From positions 57,915,741 through 57,979,740 of the forward strand of contig CM041465.1 of assembly GCA_023213395.1 (NCBI GenBank): DNA of 64,000 nucleotides. Direction: 5' to 3'. Below, piece by piece: positions 1 through 11,950 of the stretch. The number at the start of each line of letters is the position of its first letter. The stretch's first letter is position 1. The stretch comes from Cycas panzhihuaensis. Its lineage: Eukaryota; Cycadophyta. A program made the position numbers and the translations under genes. The notes under the pieces are model-generated. The model made no database searches and was not told the origin of the DNA. It saw only the letters and a program-made list of their open reading frames with translations.

Positions 1-1607
1 GGTAGTTAGACTCAACATCATACGAATGATTTCCATCCGAGCAATAGAAGAAAAAGTTTCACTATAATTTATGCCTTCCCTTTAGGCATATCCTTTGGCA
101 ATAAGTTTAGTTTTATATTTGTTAATGGATCCATCAGATCTAAATTTGGTCTTATAGACCAATTTAGTTCTAATGGTTATTTTATTAGGAGAAAGGTCAA
201 TGAGTTTTCATGTATTATTTCTCACTATAGAATTATATTCTTCTTTCATAGCTTTCCTCCATTCATCATGAGTATTTATCTCTTCAAAGGTGTGAGGCTC
301 ATGGGCTTCCATTACTTGACTCATAAGGGCAAAGTTATCCTAATGTGAATGAGTAGATCTCCTATAATAGTTGTTATCCAATATGTTATCTAAGTCATGA
401 TTTCTTTAAAACTATTTGGGAAATCTTTGAGGTTGAGAGGAGGTTCCCTCATCACTTGGCCTTGATATACAAACATTTTACCTTATATCCTGTCTAAGTG
501 ACACATATATGGACTTAGGAGATGAGTTAAGGTTTATCATAATATTCTTGCCTTTATCTTGAACATAATTTAAGTGATAGTAATCATCTTCTTTAAACAC
601 AACATCTATGCTAACCATAACCTTTCTTTCTTTGGGTTCATATAACTTATATGATTTGGAAACATCATTATACCTAATAAATATATACTTAATGCTCTTT
701 TCATCAAGTTTGGTCCTCTATTATTCAAGAATATGGACATAAGCTAGGCATCTAAATATTAGCAAGTGATGAATACTAGGTTTGTAACTAGTTCACGTTT
801 CTTTTATTGCCATTCACCTAAAGGCCTTAGTGGTACACTTATTCAGGAGATAAACTATAGTGTGGATAACTTATATCTAAAATGCATGTCCCAACTTCTT
901 GTCTTTTAGCATGCATCTAGCCATCTCAACTATAGTGTGATTTTTGCATTCAACAACCTTATTTTGTTGTAGAGTGTAGGGGTTGACGTATTGTCTTATA
1001 ATGGCATGATATATATAATAGCCATTAAATTCATTAGAAATGAACTCTCCCCTATTATCTGATTGTAGATAAAGTATCTTGTGTCCACTTTGCTTTTCTA
1101 CAAAGGTTTTGAAGTCTACAAAACATTAAAATATATCTACTTTAAATTTTAGAAAATAAACCCATGCTTTTCTTATGTAATCATCAATGAATGTAAGGAA
1201 ATAATTTACATAAGCTAGTGATAAGACGTCCATAGGACCACAAAGAAATATATAGATTAAATAAAGTGGTCTCTTTACTCTATAAATTCCATTAAGAAAA
1301 CTTTCTCTACGTTGCTTCCCTAAGAGGCAACCTTCACAAATGTCCTTATTAGCTTTGATTTATGGTAGTCCTTCAACCATATTCATTCTCTTCATAAGAG
1401 CTAAGAATCCATAGTTTAGGTGGCCAATTCTTTTATACCATATGTCACTATCTAATTTGATTGTTGTCTTCAAGGCATAATTATCTGAAGGAGTTAAAAT
1501 TAACTTACAAAGTTTATCTTTAGTCATTTATCCTTTTACAACAACAACGCTATTCTTTCTCTTGTCTTTAATAGTGCATTCATCATTGCAAATATGACTT
1601 CATAGTC

Positions 1608-1964
1608 CTATTCTATCATCTGTCCCACTAATAGAGGATTTTTCTTTAGAGTTGGGATGTGGAGAATGTCATCAAAATATTTGTCTTCACCTAAATCTAT
1701 CATGATGATAACCTTGCCTCTTCTAGTAGATTCATGTGATATGTCATCAACAAATATGATTGATCCCTTCCTAGTCTTGTCAATAGTTTGAAATATTTCT
1801 TCTTTACAGATCATATGTATAAAGCAACCAGAGTCAATATACCAGCAATCCTCTTCCTTCACATGTCCAACAAAGTTTGATAAGAATAGACAATCATTCT
1901 CTCTAGTTTCAACAATTATATTAGCATTAGCCCTTGTAGGAGGGCTATTCTTAGTAAAATACAT
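1608..1964 (-). pseudogene. copia protease / gag-pre-integrase fragment
   Basis: This is the longest open stretch (118 codons) of copia element 1. It starts just after a degenerate zinc knuckle (the cysteines are replaced, leaving the HKVGHIEDM core) and carries the protease signature as CWYIDSG, followed by FIHM where copia proteases have a His-X-(M/T) motif. The active-site Asp is present but the residue after DSG is Cys rather than Ala. Stops on both sides show it is a remnant and not a functional polyprotein. Confidence 0.75.
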
Positions 1965-2189
1965 ATCTTCAATATGGCCAACTTTGTGGAAAAATGTATA
2001 ATGAATTAGATCCCTTTCTCTTTGGCTAAGACTCTAACTTCTAGGGTTTCCTCTATTAATGGAGGATGTTCTTCCTCTTTCCAAGTATAGACCTTGATTA
2101 TCCCTTTGTCTATTGCTTGGATAATTGAAGTTGGGCCTTTGAAAGTTGGTATGACTTTGGAAGTTTTGATAACATTAGTTTACTTCTTG

Positions 2190-2194
2190 ATGTC
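2190..2194. repeat. target-site duplication ATGTC, left copy
   Basis: The bases ATGTC stand directly before the TGGAAT terminus of the 2195-7561 element and are repeated at 7562-7566 directly after its AAACA terminus. The flanks on either side are parts of the same copia element. This fixes both ends of the inserted element. Confidence 0.85.
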
Positions 2195-2447
2195 TGGAAT
2201 CACACCTCTAAGGGGTCACAAGGTTCAGGAGAGATCGAGCTAACATAAGAAATAGTTTTGTGGCCGAGGATCTATGAGAGCAAGAAAGAGAGATCACCCA
2301 TAAAGGGCATTAGTGCATTAGAATGTAGGTTCAAGGACCCACAAATGGTGCACAAACTCCCTTCCAGGTAACACCTGCTTGATTTAGAGTTGGGGGCAAA
2401 GAGGGATCTCCTCAATTTTCCTCGATTTAGAGTTGGGGGCAAAGAGG
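2195..2447 (-). repeat. truncated 3' LTR of the 2195-7561 element
   Basis: Bases 2195 to about 2415 match 4324 to about 4545 closely, both starting TGGAATC. The match then stops and the sequence runs into gag. A 24-bp stretch at 2381-2404 is repeated at 2424-2447 (43-bp period), at the junction with gag. Confidence 0.8.
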
Positions 2448-4056
2448 AGTCACATGTTGTTGGCCCCATCTTAAGGACTTCAACATGGACTTTAGGGCGA
2501 AGGGCATGAATGAAGAGATCTCTTTTTAACTCCTCGGGCAAGGTTTCCTTCGTGGAGTGGAGAAGATCATGGAAGCATCTCACAAAGTCACGATTCATCT
2601 CATCGTGACCTTATTTAAGAGATAAGAGAGCCTTCATTCTGCTCTCGAAAAAATGAGCTATGTCAAAGTAATTGACAAATTCATCAACGAGTTGCTGGAA
2701 TAAGTGGATAGAATGTGCAGGAAGGTGATAGAACCATTTGAGGGCATCATCTTAGAGAGAGCATAGAAAACGTTTCATTAGGATATGGCCGTACGCCCAA
2801 TAATCGATGCACACCATGGAAAAACGTCTAACGTGCTCTGTTGGGTCTTTCGAAGAGGTCCCATTGAATTTGGGTACCTCGGAAGGGTGAGGTAGTAAGT
2901 TGGTCCTTAACACCTTGATGGATAAAAGGGCTGATCTATAATCCATAAAGGGATGTGCCCTTGATTAGACCATAGGATTGATAAAAGATAGAGGAGAAGG
3001 TGGGCAAGGTTGCCTGAATCCTCCTTGAGAGACTTGGTTTGGAAGGGGATACACGCTTCCTCCCATTTGATGGGAGGGAATAGATCCTACATTCGAAGGG
3101 ATTGGAAGAGAAGCATATGGATACGGGGGATCCATCCCCCCTTAAGGGCATGCCCCTTGTTGAAAGGGGACTTGAGAGGGGGCACCTTAGAAGGGGGCTT
3201 GCCCTCCTTACGAAGGCGTTGCATAAGAAGAAGTATAAGAAGATGGAATAGAAGGGTGCAGAATCAGATTTTGCCCATATGGGCTGCCTATAGGTGGTAC
3301 GACACTATACGAATGCAAAGGATCTGCTCCATAAACAGGAAGGGGATTCCCCTTACCATGCCCCCATGGTTGGGAAGTATACCCTGAGGGCACGTAAAGG
3401 GAAGGATCCCTAGGTTGAGCTTAGGAATACGTGGGGATTGGTCCCACGCGGTCAGAAGCGGGGGGATATGTGGGTCCCCTAGATCTAATGGGAGGCAGAT
3501 AGACTACAGTTGGTTGGGGCATAGTCGTTTGGCTAGAGGGAGGCATACTCAACCCAAGTTGGGAAGAGGATATGCCTTGGGTGGTCCCTAAGGAACATAG
3601 ACCACAAGGAGAAGAAGACACAATGAGGGATGTACTCATTGTAGGTAAGGGAGTCAAACGAGATGGATGAGATGGTGTAGATGTAGAGGAAGGAAGCGCT
3701 ATGCTTCGCAAGACGCTATCTAACCACTTATGGTGTGATTGGAGGTTAGCGACTTGGAAGCACTGGTTAAGGACATTCACCACATCTGTGAGATGGGTAT
3801 CCATCTGATCATACAAGGTCGATGGATCCTCGTATGAGGCAGACCCCATGTGGCAATCCTCATGAGGATCGCCACCAGGGTGATGATACTCCAAGGGAGA
3901 ATATACTTCCACCTCATGAGTGGAGAAGTGATGGACCTGTGGGTGTTCTTAGTCACCCAAGTAGAAGATAGGATCCTCACCCTTTTGGGTGGGCCCTTAG
4001 AAAGAAGTGGATGGTTGGTGGGACTCAAGTATGTAAGCATGATATGCCTAATCTAA
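2448..4056 (-). pseudogene. gag of non-autonomous gypsy-type element
   Basis: The minus strand encodes a Pro/Ser-rich N-terminal part (open from 3912 to 3421, 163 codons, and again from 3393), then a retrotransposon gag core: VPKFNGT, DPTEHVRRF, a Tyr-rich segment, then ALKWFYHLP and later FVRCFHDLL. This matches the gag domain of plant Ty3/gypsy elements, which forms the virus-like particle. Several stops and frame changes break it. No CCHC zinc knuckle is visible before the sequence joins the LTR. The start codon cannot be fixed; coding similarity fades near 4050. Confidence 0.7.
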
Positions 4057-4304
4057 AGGAAATCCTTCCATGGTCTAATGGAAATTCGAAGATGGAAGAG
4101 GATGCTAAGGGAGTCTTCCAATGAAGGAGGGAGGCCTCATAAATGACGAGAAAATTGTTGCATACAATTTTTTCTTAAATATTGGAAGAAGAAAGAGATG
4201 GTAAGATGGCAAGTGTTGGGGGTTATCCAACAAATTGAGAAGAGCTATTGAAAGAAAGGTAGCAACAAAAGATTGGGGAGGAGGATAGATCCTCTATTGA
4301 CGAG

Positions 4305-4322
4305 TCCCCAGTATGGTCGCCA
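4305..4322 (-). other. primer-binding site of the 2195-7561 element
   Basis: The minus strand reads TGGCGACCATACTGGGGA one base inside the 5' LTR end. This form (TGGCGAC...TGGGGA) is the usual PBS of Tat/Athila-like gypsy elements and differs from the initiator-Met type (TGGTATCAGAGC) of the copia elements in this window. Confidence 0.75.
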
Positions 4323-4323
4323 A

Positions 4324-7300
4324 TGGAATCGCACCTCTAGGGGGTCACTAGGTTTAGGAGAGATTGAGCCAACACAAGTAACAATTTTGTGGTGAAGGAT
4401 CTACGAGAGCAAGAGAGAGAGATCACCCACAAAGGGCATCTATGCATCAGAATATAGGTTCGAGGACCCACAAATGGTGCACAAACTCCCTTCCAGGTAA
4501 CACCTCCTTGATTTAGAGTTGGGGGCAAAGAGGAATCTCCTTAGTTTCCTAAGTAACCTCTAAAACTGCCCTCCCATCCTAGATGGCCAAAGAAGGGAGA
4601 CTAAGGTGAAGGCGCACCTCTTCCTATGAAGAGGTAAATAGGTAAAGCAAGCCCTAATGGAAAGAAGAAAAGACTCACATGTAGGCATGGAGCAGCTAGA
4701 GGAATGAATGAATGGAGGGGAAGTTGGGTTAATGGGCTAAGTTTGAGCTAAAAGGTGAAGCCAAGGGAGGCTTTGCCAATAGAAAGGAAAAATAACCTTG
4801 AGAGGAGGTACCCCCAAGTTGCCACGTCTAAGTCAATTTCAGGTGTGGAAGACAAACAAAGTAAATTATCCCTACATTTGTCTTTGTTATATAGTAAGGT
4901 GATGTAGGGATGTGAGTTACCATTGTTTGTGTTTGTTTCTTATAAATGAGAGCAATGAACTTCAAAAAGCAATGCACTCTCTCTCTCTCTTTCCTAAGCA
5001 CTAACCTTCCTCTCTTTATCATTTACAAATAAGGGAAGAAGAAGAGAAAGCAAATTGCTAAGCAAAGAGAATGCGAGTATGAGATACAAACCTACTCAAT
5101 GATGTGCAAGGGAAGAAGCAAAGTGCCAATAAACAGATGTACAACCCACCTTGCCTAAATCCTAGTGGGAAGGAGGGTTTAGGCAAGAAAGGAAGCAAGC
5201 AAGTATGTGACTGAAGGGAGTGGCACCTATTAGTGTGAGTTAGCTAATTCCTGCTATGCAATCTAGGTGAGGCAAGCAATAACAGCCAATAGAATACAAA
5301 TAACACAATCCTTTCATTTCTCTTTCTCGTTTAGGAGCAAGGGGGAAGAAGGGCGAAAATAGGAAAGACAAAGTAGAGGAATGTACCCAGCAGCAAGACG
5401 GTCAATGTAACATCTTTCTTGCTTCCTTCATGATCCGAACTTTCCTCCTTTATGCGCCTTGCTATAGATGGTGTAGTAAGAGGAGCACCATCAGAAGGGG
5501 GATTGCCTTACCTTCCCCCAAAACTTAAACGTAAAAGAAATCAAAGAAAGGAGAAATGCTTCTATAGAACTTTTAAAACACAATAATAATGACAAGGAAA
5601 GAAATACGTACTTGCAATGGAGACTTTTGTTCACTCTGAAATGTGTGGAATCTGCACAACACAAAGTAGCCCTTGCCCAAGGGGTGATGGATGCATGTGG
5701 GAGCAAGTGCATACAAGGTAATATATATGTATGTATATATATTCCTTTTAGAGGGAAAAGGAGCAAAAGGAAATAGACTTAACAAATATCTACTAAGTAA
5801 CAAATGTGCAATGTTAGTATCATTTGCCTTGTATGCACAACCAACCAGTAATGTGGGAAAGAGGTGGTAAAAGGGAAGAAAATGGGTAACCTCAAAATGG
5901 CTAACCCTCCCAACTAATTGCTCCACACATTCCCCAAGCACCCAAACTAATAGCTAAGAGGACCAAGACTACTCAATAATAGGTACAAGACAAGTTTTTG
6001 CAAGTAAAGGAAATGGTAGTAAGAAAGCTATAAAAATCGTAAATATCGTAAAAGTTACGAGTGCAACTTTTCCAAGTTTATATAAGAGCAAGCCCCAGAA
6101 TTGAAAATGTATAAAATAGGACTAAAAACCCAGTTGTATATGATCTTTAGTGGTTGGTTGTAGGCGTAGCAATGGGTTGCCTATGCTGCAATCAGCAAAA
6201 GTTTCCACCCCAACATTTTTTTGGGTAAACAATGAAGGTATAGAGGAGGAAAAGGGAAGGAGAGAAGGGCGTTGCCCTTGAGGAGAAGGCATGTGGGTGT
6301 GGAACCCTACCTAAGACTCTTTTCACTCTCCTATGAACCTCTTTTCTTGCTACCTCCTTGAAAAGACCCAAAAAGAACTTGGGGGAGGGAGTATGCAAGT
6401 AAGCAAGAAGGAGGGATTGCCTCCCAATACAATAGAAAAGAAGGAAAAAAGACTTCTTATATGAAGAGGTGATCAGAAGAATATCTATGCTATAAAAAGG
6501 ATAAGAAAAAATAGATCTGAAAGTACTTAGTAAGGGTAGATCTATGGTAGATCTACCAGGCAAACTGTGTAAGAAGGAGAGTTCCCTTAGGAGGTTCCTA
6601 GAAAACCCTTGCAGTACAATGGAAGAGGAGTAAAACCTGTGAGAAAGGTGAAGCTTGAACCTTGGTGAGATGCTTGGAGTATGACTCTACCTTAGCCAAC
6701 CCTTCTATAGGCCTGCAATCTATGTTTTCTATGTTGTAGGAGCTAGTAACTGAAAGGTGAAGTAGGTACAGTAGAGTTAAAACTTGTTTCAGAGCTTATG
6801 GAGAAGAAAGGAGAAAAAAGTAAGTGAGAAAAGAGAGAAATGAAGTGAATTTTAGATTTTTTAAACCCAACCCTAGCCCAGTGAGCGATTAGGATTCACC
6901 CTGGGTGGGAAACAACTCACTGCCACATGGTAATTTCGTATTTAATGCAAAATTGCCATGGCCAAATTAAAAAAGAGTTATGGGTAGTTGCCCTGCAGGA
7001 AACTGTGTAGTACCGTGGAGTTTACAATAGTTCGGCCAAAGCTAAGGTAAAAAGAAAAGAGGGGAGCCTATAGGCTCCTGAAATGTGAGAATCCTAAACC
7101 CTAAGGGAGCACGCTACAGTGCCAATATGGCAAGGAGAGGTCATGGGACCTAGAGGGACCACAACAGGTGAGGAACGATGGTTAAGGGTTCCAATAAGAG
7201 ATAAAGGGCTCATAAGGATGACAACCAGACCTAAACAGGGTGTTAGGGGTCGTGTCACACCAAGAAGGGATATGAAATGGGCTACGGAAGCTGGAAGTAC

Positions 7301-7561
7301 TTGGGGGCACCATGGAGACCTGGCAGAGGGTTATGGAGTGCCATGGGATGTGCATCCCTAGTCATCATAGGCTAAAAAGTGTTAAAATGTAACATGAACA
7401 AGCAAGTGATGTAGGGTGATCGTACAGTCAATGAATCAGGATGCAATGTTTGTGATGAGCCTCAATCAATTATTTCTGAAACTAACGAAAGGGAAGATAG
7501 AAGCATACCTAAACTTACCTGAGTTGAGTCACCTATGTCTATTCCCGGTAGTCGGGAAACA
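4324..7561 (-). repeat. 5' LTR, about 3.24 kb
   Basis: Bounded by TGGAATC at 4324 next to the PBS and by GGGAAACA at 7561 next to the TSD. It is purine-rich on the plus strand with many AAGG/GAAG blocks and has no convincing coding region; the short open frames in it are not conserved. An LTR of this size is exceptional. A second insertion inside it cannot be ruled out by eye. Confidence 0.65.
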
Positions 7562-7566
7562 ATGTC
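7562..7566. repeat. target-site duplication ATGTC, right copy
   Basis: Matches 2190-2194; copia gag sequence resumes after it on the minus strand. Confidence 0.85.
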
Positions 7567-8386
7567 TCTCTTGACTTTGATATCTTTGTTTACTGTGATA
7601 TCTTTGATTTACTCCTTGATTTCTTTAATGAGAAGCTTGGTATCTAAGTTAACGCTCTTAATGTGTCTCTTGTCTAGGATTTTTGTCTCTTCCCCTTGGG
7701 GATTGGTTCCTTGATCTTGAACTTTCAGCTTGAGAATTAGACTTGATTCTTGCCTTACTTATAAAAGTATATTTTAAAAATTCATTTGAGCTTTTCTTCT
7801 CCTCAATAGCCATTAACATGACACTCAATTATTCAATTTTCAATGTGCTTAAGTCTATTAAGACTTTTATATTTATTGTTATAATCTCAAACCTTTTGAC
7901 TTCACTAACACACATAAGTATCCTTTCAACAACCCTTTATTCAGTTAGGGTCTCACCAAGAGATCTTATTTAATTCACAAGGTATTAAACCTTTATCATG
8001 AATTCATTGATAGACTTATTGGGCAACATCCTTAAATTTTTAAATCTACTCCTTAATGTTTGAAGTTTAGATGAGGCTACACCTTCATAAATGAGTTGTA
8101 ATATGTTCTATATCTCTTTAAACTTAGATGCCTCACTAACCCTTAAAAAGATGTGGTCTTCTAAAGCATAAAAAATTAAGGTTAGAGCTTCATTGTCCTT
8201 CTTTACACATTCTTTAAATGCTTATTTTTCTACTTTAGTTATGTTTTAACCAAGTTCTGTGTACCATGTCTTCATAACATTCCACATATCTTTAATAACG
8301 AGGATAGGTCTCATCCTCCTACTCTAATTAAAAAATTTTGATCTATTAAACTTGGGAATGATCATGTTACCAAAACTAGTAGCCAT
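7567..8386 (-). pseudogene. Ty1/copia element 1, gag half
   Basis: The minus strand from an ATG at 8386-8384 gives a copia Gag start (MATSFGNMIIPKFN), followed by a gag core with DMWNVMKTWY, ALTLIFYALEDHIF and LQTLRSRFKNLRMLPNKS, then a charged Ser/Arg/Asn tail (KNPRQE) before the TSD. Stops are frequent. It continues in the same orientation in 2194-1, so the two pieces are one element split by the 2195-7561 insertion. The LTR that should lie to the right was not recognised. Confidence 0.75.
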
Positions 8387-9165
8387 TGTGTTTCAAAATA
8401 AAGTTTTATTCAAATGTTTCTTAAGGTATAGGTTTCTCAAGTAAAGTTTTGAAATGACATATCCTATTACCTAAAAGGTTGCTAGGCTCAAAGTTTATAG
8501 GTCTCAAAGGAAGCCTTCAGTTACTATTCTATCTAATAGCGCTTGCCCACAAGTGGAAAATTAGGGACCCAATATACCGGTACGTGAGTGCTAGGCTCTA
8601 TATACCTTAGTACACAGGTTACAAAGAAGGTACAAGACCCCCCTAATTTATTTATTTATATACGTAAAATTTATACTTAGCGATAGATCTAGCAGTGATA
8701 GCTTTACAAACCAAGGCACTTGCCCCCCTAGGTCTAGCTTTGTCTTAAAACTTCAAAAAAAAAGGTTTACTCCACTTAACCCTGCCACTGTATACACTTG
8801 ATAGCCAATGACATTCCTTATCCAATATGAGTAGGCTAAGGGCATGTGCGGGGTGGTAACTTCAGAAGTCTTAACCCTTCTCCTTGCAAGGTTAGAAATA
8901 GAGTGTTCTTTCAAGAGTTTATATTGTTTAATGTGAAAATATATTTCATTTTGATCTTATTTAGTAAATAAGGTTCCTTCTTAATCAACAAATAAAAAAA
9001 TAACTTGAAAATGAAATGAAATAAACCTCTTTTCAAATAAAATAAATATAAGATAAATGAGTATTTTTTAATGAAATAAATATAAAACCAATAAGCATTC
9101 AAAGTGATACCAATAAAATCTAAAATGACATGAAATGTAAAGAAAATGAAAGGGTTTTTTAATAA
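8387..9165. other. AT-rich stretch, no gene seen
   Basis: This probably holds the leader and perhaps the 5' LTR of copia element 1, but I find neither a clear PBS nor a repeated partner. Only short A/T-rich open frames occur. Confidence 0.4.
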
Positions 9166-9590
9166 GCTTTTAAAAAAGTAATAAAATGCACTCTATGTCA
9201 ATTTTTAAGTGCAAGAAGGAAACCTTAATTGAACTTTAAAAATAAACTTTAATAATGAAGCAAGATAATCTTTAAATAAGCTAAATAAGCCTAATATGAG
9301 CTTCAAAATAAAGATGAATAAGCTGAAAATAAACTAAAGTGTGAATGAGCTTTTAAAATGCAATAAATTCACTCTATATGAGCCTTTAAGGTGTAAAAGA
9401 TAGCCTTAAATGACCTTTGAAATATGCTTTAATAATGAAGTAAATTGACCCTTAAATGAGCTAGAGAAGCTTACTATGAGCTTTAAAATAAAATGAATAA
9501 GCCAAAGAAATAGATTAAAGTGAAATAAAGGCTTTAAAATAAAATGATATAGGGTTTAGAAGGCACTTTGCATGTGAAATGATGTCCAAA
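9166..9590. repeat. diverged tandem repeat, about 183-bp unit
   Basis: Two full units start with GCTTTTAAAA at 9166 and 9349, and a third partial unit starts at 9531. Each unit contains in the same order the words CACTCTAT, CTTTAATAATGAAG, TATGAGCTT and AAAATAAA. The units are clearly diverged with small indels, so the array is old. Function unknown. Confidence 0.75.
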
Positions 9591-10115
9591 TATCATTTTC
9601 TCTTTCAAGAGGTAAAATTTCACTAAACTCTACTAAAAATCTTATGTAAGCCTCAAAAGAATAAAGTGAAATTAGACAAAGGTTAATTAGTATCTTGATA
9701 AAATATAAATATGCTTAGATAAAATCATTAAATAGTTCAAAAATATTGAAAAGGGCTCAAACTTAGGTGAAATAGAAGAGCTGATTTTAGTAGTCTCAAA
9801 CTCCTATAAAACTACTTCAAATCACAATGAAATTAGCCTTAGTACATAGATCAATAAACTAGCTTTCCAATAGATGTAGTCGTTCAAAAAATGAATTCCT
9901 GGAATAAAAGTTATAAGGAGATCAGTGAAGACATATTCTTCTAATGAAAAAACTTAATGGGGGTGGGGGTAAGCCCTTTTCAATGAAGCCCTTGGTCATC
10001 TAGAGGGCACAAAAGATTAGTTGTTGGCCATCGAAGGGGGCTAGTGAATCCTAAATTTTATAAAAAATAATTAAATCCCCTAAAAATCCATCATCTGAGG
10101 GTGTACAAATATTGG

Positions 10116-10609
<494 letters not shown>

Positions 10610-10610
10610 T

Positions 10611-11450
10611 TGAAAATAAAATGAAAAAATGTAAAAAAAAAAAGAAGCTCAAATGGAGATCACATGGATTAGATACAGATCCGATGAGGACGCAGAGCCA
10701 GAACACTATACACGAGAGGAGAGAGGCCATGCATAGATGGCAAAGGTAGTTTTGACTTAGAGAGGGGCCACACAGGCCAGAGATGCATCACACAAAGGGC
10801 ATTTGATAAAAAGAGAAGAGTAGGGGACCGTACAGGAGCCGAATAGGCCCATAGAGGGCGTACGCATAAAAAAATGAGTTGCTGCACCAGATAGATAGGC
10901 TAGAGGGCCCAAAGAGGAGGTACAACCCAGTTGAGGATGTAAGAACTGAGAAAAAATAAGTGAAACAAGGATATTTTAAACTAGCCTAAGGGGTTTGAGT
11001 ACCTAGAGAGAGAGGGTGTGCTTATAGAAGCTTTATCTCGCAGTAGGAGTGACAAAATTTGAAACCATCGAATCTGGTGTGAAGCTAACTTAGAGAGCTT
11101 TTAAACAAATGATCACTTGAGCTAGTTTCAATCACCATGGAGAGCGCACTAGCCTATAAAATCTCAAGTTTCTCGAAAAACTTTAGAAAAATAGTGAAAA
11201 AATGATTAAAAACTTAAAAAATAGTAATTGAAATGCCAATATAAATGCTTCAAATGATTGCTCAACTAAGTACGCCAACTGTAGCTATAGAAATCTGAGA
11301 AGAAAATGAATATATTGATCGTACATACTAAAAATATGCAAAAAACTAATAATATTTCAAATATTTGAAGGTAACGTATGTAAAACTATTAAAAAATAAT
11401 ATAAATATAATCAAATCATTCAAAATAAAGCTTGTCATGATTACTCGATA
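10611..11450. other. unassigned stretch
   Basis: Bases 10640-11030 are purine-rich and more GC-rich than their neighbours; the rest is AT-rich. No coding similarity or repeated partner was found. Confidence 0.3.
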
Positions 11451-11462
11451 GCTCAGATACCA
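11451..11462 (-). other. possible primer-binding site of a minus-strand LTR element
   Basis: The minus strand reads TGGTATCTGAGC, one base from the initiator-Met PBS form. Two bases away on the plus strand a possible LTR terminus (TGTGAGCACTGG) starts at 11465. No second LTR copy was found, so this may be a relic of copia element 1 or of another element. Confidence 0.35.
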
Positions 11463-11822
11463 AATGTGAGCACTGGGGAGCAGAGCAGTACAGGACTATT
11501 ATGTCACAATGCTGAAAATAATTATCAAATCTCCAAAAATTGGTAGGTGGTGTTAAAAAACATTAGTAGATTATATACTTTATATTTTTAGGTTGGGAGG
11601 CAGGTAGGAGCCTACCTCAATAGACACTTTTTTGAAATTAAAAAATAATAAAACATTAAATAAAATAATACTTACCTTGGCATATGTTGGCTATAGGTGG
11701 CTCTGCATAGTCCCAATGTAACTTGTACACATTTAGCATAGAATAATGAACATTATAGCTAACAATTATGTCTTGTATTTCTAGCAAGATTATTTATTTA
11801 TTTGATAGTATATACCGAGCAT

Positions 11823-11950
11823 ATGGAATCAGAGCCCTATTTGTTAGGTTTTGTCACCCTTTCATCTAGTTCTCCCGGCGGGGGTTGAGCTTAGGACTTC
11901 CAACAATATAGAATAGATACCTACCAATACACCCCAACACTTGACCTCAA
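11823..11950 (+). mobile_element. TRIM-like relic
   Basis: TGGAATCAGAGC (PBS-like) is followed after about 45 bp by a purine-tract-like GGCGGGGG and then TGAGCTTAGGACTTCC, a layout like a miniature LTR element. No matching left LTR is visible. Weak evidence only. Confidence 0.25.

Larger units (their letters stand above)
1..2194 (-). mobile_element. Ty1/copia element 1, pol half (broken, runs off window)
   Basis: Reading the minus strand leftwards from 2194, the translation shows the copia order: a decayed zinc-knuckle area (about 2000-1950), an aspartic protease with WYIDSG (about 1850), the GAG-pre-integrase motif WYKRIGHLNY with C..C downstream, an integrase core with LQSDNRGEFISNEF, a linker, and the start of reverse transcriptase (AKGYA, then NYSETFS) at the window edge. 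Many stops and frameshifts interrupt it, so it is a pseudogene. The rest of reverse transcriptase and RNase H lie outside the window. Its gag half is at 7567-8386; the two halves were separated by insertion of the 2195-7561 element. Confidence 0.85.
2195..7561 (-). mobile_element. gag-only LTR retrotransposon with one 3.2-kb LTR
   Basis: A 5.37-kb insertion bounded by TG...CA ends and a 5-bp TSD (ATGTC). On the minus strand the order is 5' LTR (7561 to 4324), primer-binding site (4322 to 4305), a gag region (about 4056 to 2448) and a 3' LTR cut down to about 220-250 bp (2447 to 2195). No protease, reverse transcriptase or integrase is seen, so it depends on another element. The long LTR, the proline-rich leader to gag and the PBS type recall the Tat/Ogre branch of Ty3/gypsy; that placement is inference. 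Most of the 3' LTR and all of pol are missing, through deletion or as part of a non-autonomous design. Confidence 0.8.

Noticed and set aside
3010-3387. 125-codon plus-strand frame
   Set aside because: Shadow of the minus-strand proline-rich gag region, which has better codon pattern and family similarity.
7119-7361. 80-codon plus-strand protein in the long LTR
   Set aside because: Lies within the LTR without conserved features; likely chance.
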